Shown here: positions 42,325-52,003 of the stretch, piece after piece
Position numbering within the stretch: position 1 is the stretch's first letter
Layout: every line of letters begins with the position of its first letter
NCBI RefSeq assembly: GCF_000018545.1
Contig: NC_012587.1
Coordinates: 1,302,001-1,366,000 of the forward strand
DNA: 64,000 nt
Reading direction: 5' to 3'
DNA from: Sinorhizobium fredii NGR234
Lineage (GTDB): Bacteria; Pseudomonadota; Alphaproteobacteria; Rhizobiales; Rhizobiaceae
Made by a program: the position numbers and the translations under genes
The notes under the pieces: generated by a model
What the model was told of the DNA's origin: nothing
The model's input: the letters and a program-made list of their open reading frames with translations, nothing else
Databases searched by the model: none

Positions 42325-43148
42325 TGCCTTTCGATCGCCTTTGCCGCCTGCCAGAGTTCTTCCATGCGCTCCAGCGATGCGGCATCAAGGGTCTCGCCAC
42401 CGGCATGCAGTTCCTGCTCGATATGGCTGAAGCGGCGCCGGAATTTCGTGTTCGTGCCACGCAATGCCATTTCCGGATCGGTGCCGACATGGCGGCCGAT
42501 ATTGACAAGCGCAAAGATCAGATCGCCGAGTTCGTCGGCAACCTTGCGCCGGTCGCCATCATTCAGTGCCTGCCGCAACTCGCCGATTTCCTCCTCGACC
42601 TTGTCGAGGATCGGTGCGGGCTCCGACCAGTCAAAGCCGACCTTGGCGGCGCGCTCCTGAAGCTTCAGGGCCTCGACCAGGGCCGGAAAGCTGCGCTGCA
42701 CGGAACCGAGATGGCCGGAATGCTCCTCCAGCGGCAGGCCGCGCCGCATGCGGCGTCTGTGCCGGTCGGCTTTCTCGGCCTGCTTGATCTCGTCCCACTG
42801 CAGCTTGACCGCCTCGGGTGTATCGGCATCGGAGCGGGCAAAGACATGTGGATGGCGGCGGATCATCTTGCGGGTGACGGCTTCGACCACGTCGCCGAAG
42901 GAGAACTCGCCGACCTCCTCCGCCATCTGCGCGTGATAGACCACCTGCAGCAGCAGATCGCCGAGCTCGTCGCAAAGATCGTCCATGTCATGACGCTCGA
43001 TCGCGTCGGCGACCTCGTAGGCTTCCTCAATCGTGTAGGGCTTGATCGTCTCGAAGGTCTGGACGATATCCCAGGGGCAGCCGGTCTTCGGTTCGCGAAG
43101 TGCTGCCATGATAGCGATGAGGCGTTGAATATCGCGAGAAGGTTCCAT
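42315..43148 (-). CDS. mazG: Nucleoside triphosphate pyrophosphohydrolase MazG
   Basis: A 277-aa protein with two MazG domains. The first has GCPWDIVQTFETIKPYTIEEAYEVADAIE and DELGDLLLQVVYHAQMAEE; the second has VEEEIGELRQALNDGDRRKVADELGDLIFALVNIGR. E-E-x-x-E and E-x-x-D metal sites are intact. It hydrolyses (d)NTPs to monophosphates. Its ATG is 4 bp after the deaminase stop, so they are an operon. Confidence 0.95.
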   Translation of the reverse strand: MEPSRDIQRLIAIMAALREPKTGCPWDIVQTFETIKPYTIEEAYEVADAIERHDMDDLCDELGDLLLQVVYHAQMAEEVGEFSFGDVVEAVTRKMIRRHPHVFARSDADTPEAVKLQWDEIKQAEKADRHRRRMRRGLPLEEHSGHLGSVQRSFPALVEALKLQERAAKVGFDWSEPAPILDKVEEEIGELRQALNDGDRRKVADELGDLIFALVNIGRHVGTDPEMALRGTNTKFRRRFSHIEQELHAGGETLDAASLERMEELWQAAKAIERQLT

Positions 43149-43152
43149 TGGC

Positions 43153-43740
43153 TCAATTCAGCGGTATGGCGTTGTTGTCCTTGCCCGCCTGATAGGCTTC
43201 CGACAGGCGGTTGTAGCGTTCGCGGATGCGGGTGTCCTGGGCCGCGAGCCGCTTCGCCGTTTCCGGGTCGGCATCGCGCATCAGCGCCGCAATCGAGGCC
43301 GATTTCCAGAACGCATTTTCCTGGGCATAGCCGCCGGGTTCAAGCCGGAAGACTTCCTTGAGGATCTTCAGGTCGTGAGGGATCGAGAAGCTGTCGCGCG
43401 AATCCTCGTGGCTGAAGAAGTAGTAGAAATTGTCGAAGCCGGCCCAGGTGATTGCGGAGAGGCACATGGAGCAGGGCTCGTGCGTCGACAGGAAGATCAG
43501 GTCGCGCGTGTCGCGCTTCTCCGCCATTTCATAGAAGCGCTTCAGCGTGTGGACCTCACCGTGCCAGAGCGGATTTTCGGTCTCGTTGTTGGTCTCGGCC
43601 AGCACGAGCGAGAGATCGGCCTTGCGCAGGATCGCGGCGCCGAACACCTTGTTGCCGGCCGCGACACCCTTCGCCGTCAAAGGCAATATGTCGTTCTCGA
43701 TGACCGCCAGCAGGCGCTCGGCCAGTTCGGATTGATTCAT
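43153..43740 (-). CDS. Cytidine/deoxycytidylate-type deaminase family protein
   Basis: A 195-aa zinc deaminase: HGEVHTL (H-x-E) and HEPCSMCLSAI (P-C-x-x-C) form the zinc site, and NKVFGAAILRK is the preceding strand. The long C-terminal half (residues 105-195) is helical and unusual for a minimal deaminase. Substrate unknown. The pairing with mazG suggests nucleotide pool cleaning, which is inference. Start at 43740 (MNQSELAERL). The 229 bp to divergent cysG hold both promoters. Confidence 0.82.
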   Translation of the reverse strand: MNQSELAERLLAVIENDILPLTAKGVAAGNKVFGAAILRKADLSLVLAETNNETENPLWHGEVHTLKRFYEMAEKRDTRDLIFLSTHEPCSMCLSAITWAGFDNFYYFFSHEDSRDSFSIPHDLKILKEVFRLEPGGYAQENAFWKSASIAALMRDADPETAKRLAAQDTRIRERYNRLSEAYQAGKDNNAIPLN

Positions 43741-43969
43741 GTCTGCAGTCTCCCGCGGATCGCTGCCGGCATTTAACGGAGGTCTTGCCGCAGGCGCAAT
43801 GGCGCTGCCGATCTGCCCACGCTCTTCCTCCGGAGATATTTGCTCAAAAAGATTGGCTGTCGAGCAAAACAATACGTGGCCGGAAAGCCATAGAAATTTC
43901 TGTTTCTTCAATTGTCTGCGGCTATGAGGGATATTCGCCGCAGCCTGTAGAAGGAGCCGCCCTCTCGAT

Positions 43970-45430
43970 ATGTCGCAGCAACTGTCCGTTTTTCCGGCAT
44001 TCTTTCGCGTCGCGCAGAAGCGCGTGGCGGTATTCGGCAATGGGGACGAGGCCTTTGCCAAGGTGCGGCTGCTGCTGAACACCGAGGCGCACATCCGAGC
44101 TTATGCGGAACAACCGGAGTCGGCCTTCGAGGCTTTCCTGAAGGAAAAGGGCATCGAGACGGTTCGCGCAGCCTTTGCCGATCATCAGGTCGAAGGCGCC
44201 GTACTGGTCTTTGCCGCCACCGGCAATGCGGCTGCCGATCGGGTGATCGTCACTGCGGCACGCGAGCGCAAGATCCCTGCAAACGCCGTCGACCAGCCCG
44301 ACTATTGCGATTTCCTGACGCCGGCACTCGTCAATCGCGCCCCGGTCGCCGTCGCGATCGGCACGGAAGGGGCAGGCCCGGTTCTGGCGCAGATGATCCG
44401 CGCGCAGATCGATCAGTTGCTGTCGCCTTCGCTCGGCATCGTCGCGACCTTGGCCGCAAGCTATCGCGAGGCCGTCGATCGCCTCGTTCCGCGCGGCGTG
44501 GCACGCCGCGTCTTCTGGCGGCGCTTCTTTTCGGGGCCGGTCGCCGATCATGTGGCGCTCGGCGATCTCTTTTCCGCCCGTCGCGAGGCGTCGCGGCTGC
44601 TGGACTCTGCCGACCGCGTTTCCGGGCATGTCTGGCTGGTTGGTGCCGGTCCGGGTGCTGAGGATCTGCTGACGCTCAGGGCGCAGCGAGTGATGATGGA
44701 AGCCGACGCGATCGTTTATGATGCGCTTGTCCCGCAAGCAATCGTCGACATGGGCCGCCGCGACGCCGAGCGGCTTTCGGTCGGCAAGCGCAAGGGCTGC
44801 CACACCAAATCTCAGGACGAAATCAACCACTTGCTGGTCAGGCTCGCCAAGGAAGGCAAGCGCGTCGTGCGGCTGAAATCCGGCGATCCGCTGATCTTCG
44901 GCCGGGCCGGCGAGGAGATGGCCGCCCTGCGCGAGGCCGGCGTGACCTACGAGATCGTCCCCGGCATTACCTCCGCCTTTGCCGCGGCCGCGGATTTCGA
45001 GCTGCCACTGACGCTTCGCGGTGTCGCATCGTCGCTGGTCTTCACGACCGGCCATGATCTTGCCGGGGAAGTGCTTCCCGATTGGGCGCGGCTTGCCGTT
45101 TCCGGCGCGACGATTGCGGTCTATATGGGCCGCACGGTGGCCGCTTCGGTTGCCGGTCGGCTGATGCAGGCGGGGTTGCCGGCGGAGACGACCGTCGCCG
45201 TCATCGAGAATGCCAGCCGCGCCGAGCGGCGTCTGCTGCACGGCATCCTTCGTGAACTGCCGGATATCGAGAACCGGACGGAGCTCGACGGCCCGGTCAT
45301 GGTGATCATCGGCGACGCGGTCGCCGGCGCGAACTTCGACCGCTCGGAGCCGCTTGCTGCCGGTCGGCGTCACGGTGCAGATGCAAGTGATACTTCCGGC
45401 GCCAAACGCGCCGAACAGATGTTGAATTGA
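43970..45430 (+). CDS. cysG: Siroheme synthase
   Basis: A 486-aa multifunctional enzyme making siroheme for the sulfite/nitrite reductase encoded downstream. N-terminal dehydrogenase/ferrochelatase domain (KRVAVFGNGDEAFAKVRLLL, VFAATGNAAADRVIV, PVAVAIGTEGAGPVLAQMIR) and C-terminal SUMT methyltransferase (HVWLVGAGPGAEDLLTLRA, KRKGCHTKSQDEIN, VVRLKSGDPLIFGRAGEE, VPGITSAFAAAA). Its extended tail of about 20 residues is unique. AAGGAG precedes the start. First gene of a five-gene assimilation cluster. Confidence 0.95.
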   Translation: MSQQLSVFPAFFRVAQKRVAVFGNGDEAFAKVRLLLNTEAHIRAYAEQPESAFEAFLKEKGIETVRAAFADHQVEGAVLVFAATGNAAADRVIVTAARERKIPANAVDQPDYCDFLTPALVNRAPVAVAIGTEGAGPVLAQMIRAQIDQLLSPSLGIVATLAASYREAVDRLVPRGVARRVFWRRFFSGPVADHVALGDLFSARREASRLLDSADRVSGHVWLVGAGPGAEDLLTLRAQRVMMEADAIVYDALVPQAIVDMGRRDAERLSVGKRKGCHTKSQDEINHLLVRLAKEGKRVVRLKSGDPLIFGRAGEEMAALREAGVTYEIVPGITSAFAAAADFELPLTLRGVASSLVFTTGHDLAGEVLPDWARLAVSGATIAVYMGRTVAASVAGRLMQAGLPAETTVAVIENASRAERRLLHGILRELPDIENRTELDGPVMVIIGDAVAGANFDRSEPLAAGRRHGADASDTSGAKRAEQMLN

Positions 45431-45440
45431 GGACGAGGTG

Positions 45441-45758
45441 ATGGTGAGCAAGGTTTTGACGGCAAATCGCTTGGCGGACGGCATTTCCGTCTGGCTCGAT
45501 GCCTCCGGCAACTGGGTGGAGTCGCTGCAGGATGCCTTCATCGCCCGTCATGCGGAGGCCGTCGCCGCCCTCGAGGCAACCGGCAAGACAGCCTTCGCCG
45601 ACAACAAAGTCGTCGACGTCAATGTCGTTGACGTGGAAGAAGTAGACGGCATACTCCGGCCGCTCCGCATGCGCGAGCGGATCCGGGCGGAAGGCCCGTC
45701 GATCGCCTACGCTGCCGGTTATCATGGGCTTTCCGGCCCGAAGAATTTTGCTGCCTGA
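45441..45758 (+). CDS. DUF2849 protein of the sulfite reductase cluster
   Basis: A protein of about 105 aa matching DUF2849, always found between cysG and the sulfite/nitrite reductase in this group. Segments: VLTANRLADGISVWLDASGNWVE, DNKVVDVNVVDVEEVDG and a C-terminal GPSIAYAAGYHGL. No cofactor motif; molecular role unknown, perhaps an accessory to siroheme or reductase assembly. The start is ambiguous: ATG 45441 is used, with GTG 45438 or 45444 possible after ACGAGG. Confidence 0.82.
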   Translation: MVSKVLTANRLADGISVWLDASGNWVESLQDAFIARHAEAVAALEATGKTAFADNKVVDVNVVDVEEVDGILRPLRMRERIRAEGPSIAYAAGYHGLSGPKNFAA

Positions 45759-45772
45759 GGACCTGAGCTTCC

Positions 45773-47446
45773 ATGTACCGTTACGACGAATTCGACCACG
45801 CCTTCGTTTCCGCACGCGTCGAGCAGTTCCGCGATCAGGTCCAGCGGCGGCTGTCCGGTGAACTTGCCGAGGATGCCTTCAAGCCGCTGCGGCTGATGAA
45901 CGGTGTCTATCTGCAGCTTCACGCCTACATGCTCCGTGTCGCCATTCCCTACGGCACGCTGTCGAGCCGCCAGATGCGCATGCTCGCCCATATCGCCCGC
46001 AAATACGACCGTGGCTACGGGCATTTCACCACCCGCCAGAACATCCAGTACAACTGGCCGCGCCTTTCCGACACGCCGGACATCCTGAACGACCTGGCGA
46101 GTGTCGAGATGCACGCGCTTCAGACCTCCGGCAACTGCATTCGCAACGTTACGGCCGATCATTTCGCCGGTGCCGCGGCGGACGAAGTCGCCGATCCGCG
46201 TCCCTATGCGGAAATTCTGAGGCAATGGTCGAGCGTCCATCCGGAATTCTCGTTCCTGCCGCGCAAGTTCAAGATCGCCGTCACCGGTGCCGAGCGCGAC
46301 CGCGCCGCCATCCAGGTGCATGACATCGGCCTTCATCTGAAGAAGGACGAGAACGGCAAGCTCGGCTTTGCCGTCTATGTCGGCGGCGGGCAGGGCCGCA
46401 CGCCGATGATCGCCAAGAAAATCCGAGACTTCCTGCCGGAAGAGGATCTGCTTTCCTACACGACGGCGATCATGCGCGTTTACAACCTTCATGGTCGACG
46501 CGACAACAAGTACAAGGCGCGCATTAAGATCCTCGTGCACGAGACCGGCGCGGAGGAATTGGCGCGTCAGGTCGAGGTTGAATTCGCCACCCTCAAGGAT
46601 ACCGAACTGAAGCTGCCCGACGCCGACATCCAGGCGATCGCCTCCTATTTCGCGCCGCCGGAACTACCGAATCGTGCGGAAGGCTGGGGCAATCTTGCCC
46701 GCTGGAAGAAGGCCGACGAGGCCTTCGCTCAGTGGGTCCACCAGAACGTCCAGCCTCACAAGCATCCCGACTACGGCATGGTGACGATTTCGCTGAAGCC
46801 GATCGGCGGCATTCCGGGCGACGCGACCGACAGCCAGATGGATCTCGTGGCGGATATCGCCGAGGAATATGCCTTCGACGAGATCCGCGTCAGCCACGAG
46901 CAGAACCTGATCCTCCCACACGTGGCGCTGGCCGACCTCGAGCCGGTCTACCGGGCGCTGGTCGCCTCAGGCCTCGCCACCGCCAATGCCGGACTGATCA
47001 CCGACATCATTGCCTGTCCGGGGCTGGACTATTGCGCGCTTGCCAATGCGCGCTCGATCCCCGTCGCGCAGGAGATTTCCAGCCGCTTCGGCTCGTTCGA
47101 GCGGCAGGCCGAAATCGGCGAGCTGAAGATCAAGATTTCCGGCTGCATCAATGCCTGCGGGCACCACCATGTCGGCCATATCGGCCTCTTGGGCGTGGAG
47201 AAGAAGGGCGCAGAACTCTATCAGATCACGCTCGGCGGCTCCGGTGACGAGAACACTTCGATCGGCGAGATCATCGGCCGCGGCTTCGAGCCGGAGAAGG
47301 TGACGGATGCGGTGGAGACGATCGTCGACACCTATCTCGGCCTGCGCCGCGACAAGTCTGAAACCTTCCTCGAAGCCTATCGCCGCGTCGGGCCGCAGCC
47401 TTTCAAGGACGCCCTCTACGGCGGCGGCGCTCAGGAAGCCGCGTGA
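45773..47446 (+). CDS. cysI: Sulfite/nitrite reductase hemoprotein
   Basis: A 557-aa siroheme-[4Fe-4S] reductase. Cluster/siroheme cysteines in IIACPGLDYCALA (C-x5-C) and ISGCINACGHHHVGHIGLLG (C-x3-C); siroheme-binding basic segment HFTTRQNIQYNWPRL and TSGNCIRNV. In rhizobia this gene serves assimilatory sulfite reduction to sulfide; its nitrite-reductase-like sequence means I cannot exclude nitrite. The neighbouring cysG supplies siroheme and fpr a plausible electron donor. 14 bp after DUF2849. Confidence 0.93.
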   Translation: MYRYDEFDHAFVSARVEQFRDQVQRRLSGELAEDAFKPLRLMNGVYLQLHAYMLRVAIPYGTLSSRQMRMLAHIARKYDRGYGHFTTRQNIQYNWPRLSDTPDILNDLASVEMHALQTSGNCIRNVTADHFAGAAADEVADPRPYAEILRQWSSVHPEFSFLPRKFKIAVTGAERDRAAIQVHDIGLHLKKDENGKLGFAVYVGGGQGRTPMIAKKIRDFLPEEDLLSYTTAIMRVYNLHGRRDNKYKARIKILVHETGAEELARQVEVEFATLKDTELKLPDADIQAIASYFAPPELPNRAEGWGNLARWKKADEAFAQWVHQNVQPHKHPDYGMVTISLKPIGGIPGDATDSQMDLVADIAEEYAFDEIRVSHEQNLILPHVALADLEPVYRALVASGLATANAGLITDIIACPGLDYCALANARSIPVAQEISSRFGSFERQAEIGELKIKISGCINACGHHHVGHIGLLGVEKKGAELYQITLGGSGDENTSIGEIIGRGFEPEKVTDAVETIVDTYLGLRRDKSETFLEAYRRVGPQPFKDALYGGGAQEAA

Positions 47447-47472
47447 ACGAAGCCGCATAAGGATTTGAGAAG

Positions 47473-47970
47473 ATGACGAAAATCTGGAAAGAAGGCGGCT
47501 TCGTGAATGATGACCCCTGGGTCGTCGAGACCGAGGAGGTGAAGGCCGGCACGAACGAGAAGGCGATCCTCGGCCTCGACGCGTTCGTGGAGCAGGCAGC
47601 AAACGGTGCTTCGGGTCTCGGAGTCCTGATCGGCCCGGCGGACGACGTGACGCGGCTGGCACCGCATCTGGACCGGATCGCGCTGGTGGCATTGGCCTTT
47701 CCCGCCTTCAACGACGGGCGCGCCTTCAGCCATGCCTCGCTCTTGCGCAGCCGTCTGGGCTTCGAAGGCGAAGTCCGCGCGGTCGGCGATGTCTTGATCG
47801 ACCAGATCCCGCTGATGCTGCGGTGTGGCATCGACAGTTTCGCAGTGACGAATGCGACGGCGATCAACAGGCTCTCGGAAGGGCGCCTGCCGGGCATCGC
47901 AAATCACTATCAGCCGACCGCAAAACCCTCGACCGACGCCAAATCCTACAGTTGGCGCCGCGTTTCTTAA
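47473..47970 (+). CDS. DUF934 protein of the sulfite reductase cluster
   Basis: A 165-aa DUF934 protein, conserved next to cysI in many proteobacteria. Segments: IWKEGGFVNDDPWVVE, GVLIGPADDVTRLAPHLDRIALVALAFPAFNDGRAFSHA, LRSRLGFEGEVRAVGDVLIDQIPLMLRCGIDSF. Genetic evidence elsewhere links it to sulfite reduction, possibly as a partner subunit. It ends within a hairpin (CCGCGTTT 47958-47965 with AAACGCGG 47973-47980). Confidence 0.88.
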   Translation: MTKIWKEGGFVNDDPWVVETEEVKAGTNEKAILGLDAFVEQAANGASGLGVLIGPADDVTRLAPHLDRIALVALAFPAFNDGRAFSHASLLRSRLGFEGEVRAVGDVLIDQIPLMLRCGIDSFAVTNATAINRLSEGRLPGIANHYQPTAKPSTDAKSYSWRRVS

Positions 47971-48115
47971 AAAAACGCGGTCCGCGACAGTGTGAAGCAA
48001 GCCGAAATGTCAGAAAGAGCCTATATTTGGAAGGGAATTCCTTTCAATTTGCCAAGGCTTGGAATATCCGCTCGTAGTTGATAAAAAGCCTCACCATTAC
48101 AGGACTGAAGCCACG

Positions 48116-48928
48116 ATGAATGCGCCGGCAAAAAAGGAAGAATTCGCGGTACAGATACCGGCGGGTGTTTTCGCCGAAACGGTCACGAGCGTCGAACACT
48201 ACACGGACCGGCTCTTCCGCTTTCGCATGACGCGCCCGCAGGAGTTCCGCTTCCGCTCCGGCGAGTTCGCGATGATCGGGCTGATGGTCGGCGACAAGCC
48301 GGTCTATCGTGCCTATTCGATCGCCAGTCCCGCCTGGGACGAGGAACTGGAGTTCTTCTCGATCAAGGTGCCGGACGGACCGCTGACCTCGCATCTGCAG
48401 GGCATCAAGCCCGGCGACCAGGTGCTGATGCGCAAGAAGCCGACCGGCACGCTGGTGCTTGATGCGCTGGTGCCCGGCCGCAGGCTCTACATGTTCTCGA
48501 CCGGCACCGGCATCGCTCCCTTTGCGAGCCTCATCCGCGACCCGGAGACCTTCGAGAAGTTCGAGGAAGTCATCCTCACCCATACCTGCCGCGATGTGGC
48601 CGAACTGAAGTACGGCTTCGATCTCGTCGAGGAAATCCGCAATCACGAGTTCTTGAACGAGATCGTCGGCGACAAGCTGCGCCACTACGCAACGGTGACG
48701 CGCGAGGATTATCCCTTCAAGGGCCGGATCACCGACCTGATGACCAACGGCGAGTTCTTCTCCGACCTCGGCCTGCCGCCGCTCGACCCGGCGATCGATC
48801 GCGGCATGATCTGCGGCTCGACGGCCATGCTGAAGGACACCAAGGAAATCCTCGAGGCAGCGGGCCTTACAGAAGGCGCCAACAACAAGCCTGCCGAATT
48901 CGTCATCGAGCGCGCTTTCGTCGGCTGA
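48116..48928 (+). CDS. fpr: Ferredoxin-NADP+ reductase
   Basis: A 270-aa FAD enzyme passing electrons between NADPH and ferredoxin/flavodoxin. FAD-binding RAYSIASPAWDEELEFFSIKV, NADP-binding YMFSTGTGIAPFASLIRD, and C-terminal ICGSTAMLKDTKEIL with the terminal E-R-A-F-V-G end of bacterial subclass I. Start at 48116 (MNAPAKKEEF); an upstream ATG is not supported. It may feed CysI, or act in oxidative stress defence as in other bacteria. The leader, 47971-48115, is AT-rich and likely carries its own promoter. Confidence 0.93.
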   Translation: MNAPAKKEEFAVQIPAGVFAETVTSVEHYTDRLFRFRMTRPQEFRFRSGEFAMIGLMVGDKPVYRAYSIASPAWDEELEFFSIKVPDGPLTSHLQGIKPGDQVLMRKKPTGTLVLDALVPGRRLYMFSTGTGIAPFASLIRDPETFEKFEEVILTHTCRDVAELKYGFDLVEEIRNHEFLNEIVGDKLRHYATVTREDYPFKGRITDLMTNGEFFSDLGLPPLDPAIDRGMICGSTAMLKDTKEILEAAGLTEGANNKPAEFVIERAFVG

Positions 48929-48957
48929 GCCGGTAACCGACAAACTGATCGGAAGGG

Positions 48958-48986
48958 GAGGTGCATCCTGCGATGCGCCTCTTTTT
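48958..48986 (+). terminator. Terminator after fpr
   Basis: Stem GAGGTGCATC with GATGCGCCTC (one G-T pair), loop CTGC, followed by TTTTTCATT. Confidence 0.8.
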
Positions 48987-49016
48987 CATTTGCCGGCCGT
49001 GCAAGAGGAACAAACG

Positions 49017-49634
49017 CTACGCGTCCGCCAGATAGTCCATTAGCTGCGACATCGAGGCGGCAGCACCGGCAGGGTCCGCCGTCTCGATCGCGCGCATGAC
49101 CTTGACGTGGCGCGCCACCGAGCCTTTCATCTTTTCCGGCGAGGCGGAAGCGAACCAGATGCGGCGCGCATGCGTCTGGAGCGGAGCCAGTGCCGCCGTC
49201 AGGTAGCGGTTCGGGCAGGCCTCTTCCATCACCTCGTCGAACATCTTGTCTGCGACCAGAAAGCCCTCCAGATCGCCGCGACCGGCGCAGTCCTGCATCA
49301 ACTGCCTGCAGTCGCTTATCACTTGGCGGGCCTCGGTGCTTGCATGCTCGGCCACAAGCGCCGCTGCCAGGGGTTCGAGCTGTTGACGCGTTTGCATCAC
49401 ATGGACACGATCGTCCGGTCGGATGCGGCTGATCTGCAGCCCGACCCGCGGGCGAACCTCGATCAGCCCCTGCCAGGCGAGTTTCTGGATCGCCTCGCGG
49501 ACCGGCGTGCGGCCGTGGTTGGCGAGCTCCAGCAGTTGTCGTTCGGTAACGAGTGTTCCCGGCTTCAGCTTCAAGGTGACGATCAGACGTTCGAGCGCCA
49601 GATAGGCGAGGTGGGCCTGCGATTGCAATGACAT
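49017..49634 (-). CDS. GntR-family regulator (FCD domain)
   Basis: A 205-aa transcription factor. N-terminal winged HTH (LAYLALERLIVTLKLKPG, LVTERQLLELANHGRTPVREAIQKLAWQGLIEVRPRVG) and a C-terminal all-helical FCD ligand domain with metal-type residues (DKMFDEVMEEACPN, HVKVMRAIE). Divergent from the DapA-family gene with two palindromic sites between them, so it very likely regulates that gene and itself. Start at 49634 (MSLQSQAH). The 61 residues open upstream in frame are non-homologous and would cover the operators. Confidence 0.9.
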   Translation of the reverse strand: MSLQSQAHLAYLALERLIVTLKLKPGTLVTERQLLELANHGRTPVREAIQKLAWQGLIEVRPRVGLQISRIRPDDRVHVMQTRQQLEPLAAALVAEHASTEARQVISDCRQLMQDCAGRGDLEGFLVADKMFDEVMEEACPNRYLTAALAPLQTHARRIWFASASPEKMKGSVARHVKVMRAIETADPAGAAASMSQLMDYLADA

Positions 49635-49649
49635 GAACGTCCTCGGATG

Positions 49650-49707
49650 TGATATATCAGAGATTGACACAGTTTCGAAATCGTGGCAAGTAAGCTGATA
49701 TATCAGC
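49650..49707. promoter_or_regulatory. Paired GntR operators TGATATATCA
   Basis: Two copies of the palindrome TGATATATCA, at 49650-49659 and 49696-49705; the second extends to GCTGATATATCAGC (49694-49707). Centres are 46 bp apart, in the 89-bp gap between the divergent genes. The first is 16 bp before the regulator start, the second 19 bp before the DapA-family start, where binding would block both promoters or loop. Confidence 0.75.
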
Positions 49708-49723
49708 ACCAAGGAGGCTTGCC

Positions 49724-50617
49724 ATGTGGCGCGGCGTATTTCCGGCAGTAACGACAAAATTCACGACTGAGGGCGATCTCGACAAGGCCGAGATGGAGCG
49801 CTGCTTCGCGCTGCAGTTCGACGCAGGCGTCGACGGCATGATCGTCTGCGGTTCTCTCGGCGAGAACATGACGCTGGAGGCGGAAGAGAAGGTCGAGATC
49901 CTGAAGATTGCAAAGTCGGTCGCCAGCGGCAAGCCGGTGCTGATGACCATCTGTGAAAGCGCCACGCGGCGCGGCGAGGCTGCGGCGAGGGCGGCAGCCA
50001 AGGCCGGGGCCGACGGTCTGATGGTTCTGCCAGGCGTGCCCTACAAGTCCTCGCCGGCGGAAACGCTCGCTCACGTCCAGGCGGTCGCCGCCGCCGGCGG
50101 GTTGCCGATCATGGTCTACAACAATCCGGTCGCCTATGGCGTCGACGTGACGCTTGCGATGTTCGATGAACTCGCCAGGAACGAACTCGTCGTCGCGATG
50201 AAGGAGTCGACCGACGACATCCGCCGCGTCACCGACGTGCTGACCCGCTTCGGGGAGCGTTTCGACTGCTTCACCGGCGTCGACAACCTGGCGCTCGAAA
50301 GCCTGCTGATGGGAGCCCACGGCTGGGTCGCCGGCCTTGTCGTCGCCTTCCCGAAGGAGACGGTTGCGATCTGGAAACTCTCCCAGGCCGGTCGTCTGGA
50401 AGAGGCGAGGGCGATCTACCGCTGGTTCCGTCCGCTGCTCGATCTCGACGTCTCCACCAACCTCGTCCAGAACATCAAGCTCGCCGAGGTCTTCGCGATC
50501 GATTCCAACGATCGCGTCCGCGCCCCGCGCCTGCCGCTCGCCGGCGGAGAGCGTAAGCGGGTCGAAGGTATCATCGAATCCGCGCTTGCCAAGCGGCCGG
50601 CGCTGCCGGTGCTCTGA
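49724..50617 (+). CDS. DapA-family aldolase/lyase
   Basis: A 297-aa member of the dihydrodipicolinate synthase/N-acetylneuraminate lyase superfamily: GVFPAVTTKFTTEGDLD, GSLGENMTLEAEEK (G-S/T-x-G-E), catalytic Tyr in IMVYNNPVAYGVD, and Schiff-base Lys in VVAMKESTDDIRR. It is probably not the lysine-biosynthetic DapA, because it sits with a dedicated GntR regulator as in catabolic members; hydroxyproline or keto-acid pathways are candidates. AAGGAGG precedes the start. It ends 28 bp before IS110 element 2. Confidence 0.85.
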   Translation: MWRGVFPAVTTKFTTEGDLDKAEMERCFALQFDAGVDGMIVCGSLGENMTLEAEEKVEILKIAKSVASGKPVLMTICESATRRGEAAARAAAKAGADGLMVLPGVPYKSSPAETLAHVQAVAAAGGLPIMVYNNPVAYGVDVTLAMFDELARNELVVAMKESTDDIRRVTDVLTRFGERFDCFTGVDNLALESLLMGAHGWVAGLVVAFPKETVAIWKLSQAGRLEEARAIYRWFRPLLDLDVSTNLVQNIKLAEVFAIDSNDRVRAPRLPLAGGERKRVEGIIESALAKRPALPVL

Positions 50618-50675
50618 GTGGGGTTGTATACGACAGTGTCTGCCCCTTGTGTGTCGCGAATCAGCGATTGTGTTT

Positions 50676-51779
<1,104 letters not shown>

Positions 51780-51791
51780 AAAACACAGTTG

Positions 51792-51925
51792 CTCATCCCG
51801 CTGCCGCGACCTTCTCCCCGCAAGCGGGGAGAAGGGGACTCGCGGGAACGCTGTGCCCCAACAGTCCCCTCTCCCCGCCCTGAGGGGAGAGGGTTAGTCC
51901 TCGGGTTAAACCCGAGGAGAGGGGC
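51792..51925. repeat. Bipartite palindromic repeat next to IS110 element 2
   Basis: CTCATCCCGCTGCCGCGACC, hairpin CTTCTCCCCGCAAGCGGGGAG, spacer with GACTCGCGGGAACGC, hairpin CCTCTCCCCGCCCTGAGGGG, then CCTCGGGT-TAA-ACCCGAGG and GAGAGGGGC. It is nearly module-for-module the same as 20069-20194. IS110 element 2 sits at its very first bases. The 224 bp between the transposase and aapP hold this repeat and the aap terminator, no gene. Confidence 0.85.
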
Positions 51926-51950
51926 AATTAAGTCACGGTCTCTGAACTGA

Positions 51951-51980
51951 AAACGGCCCGCCTGTTCAGGCGGGCCGTTT
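51951..51980 (-). terminator. Terminator of the aap operon
   Basis: A perfect 13-bp stem AAACGGCCCGCCT with AGGCGGGCCGTTT, 4-base loop. Read from aapP (minus strand) it is followed by TCAGTTCAG. It lies 24 bp beyond the aapP stop. Confidence 0.8.
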
Positions 51981-52003
51981 GCGTTGGCATCTGTCTGCCC
52001 AAA

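Noticed and set aside
49724..50617. Assignment of the DapA-family gene as biosynthetic dapA
   Set aside because: A dedicated GntR regulator and isolated location suggest a catabolic paralogue; the family motif alone cannot settle it, so no symbol is given.
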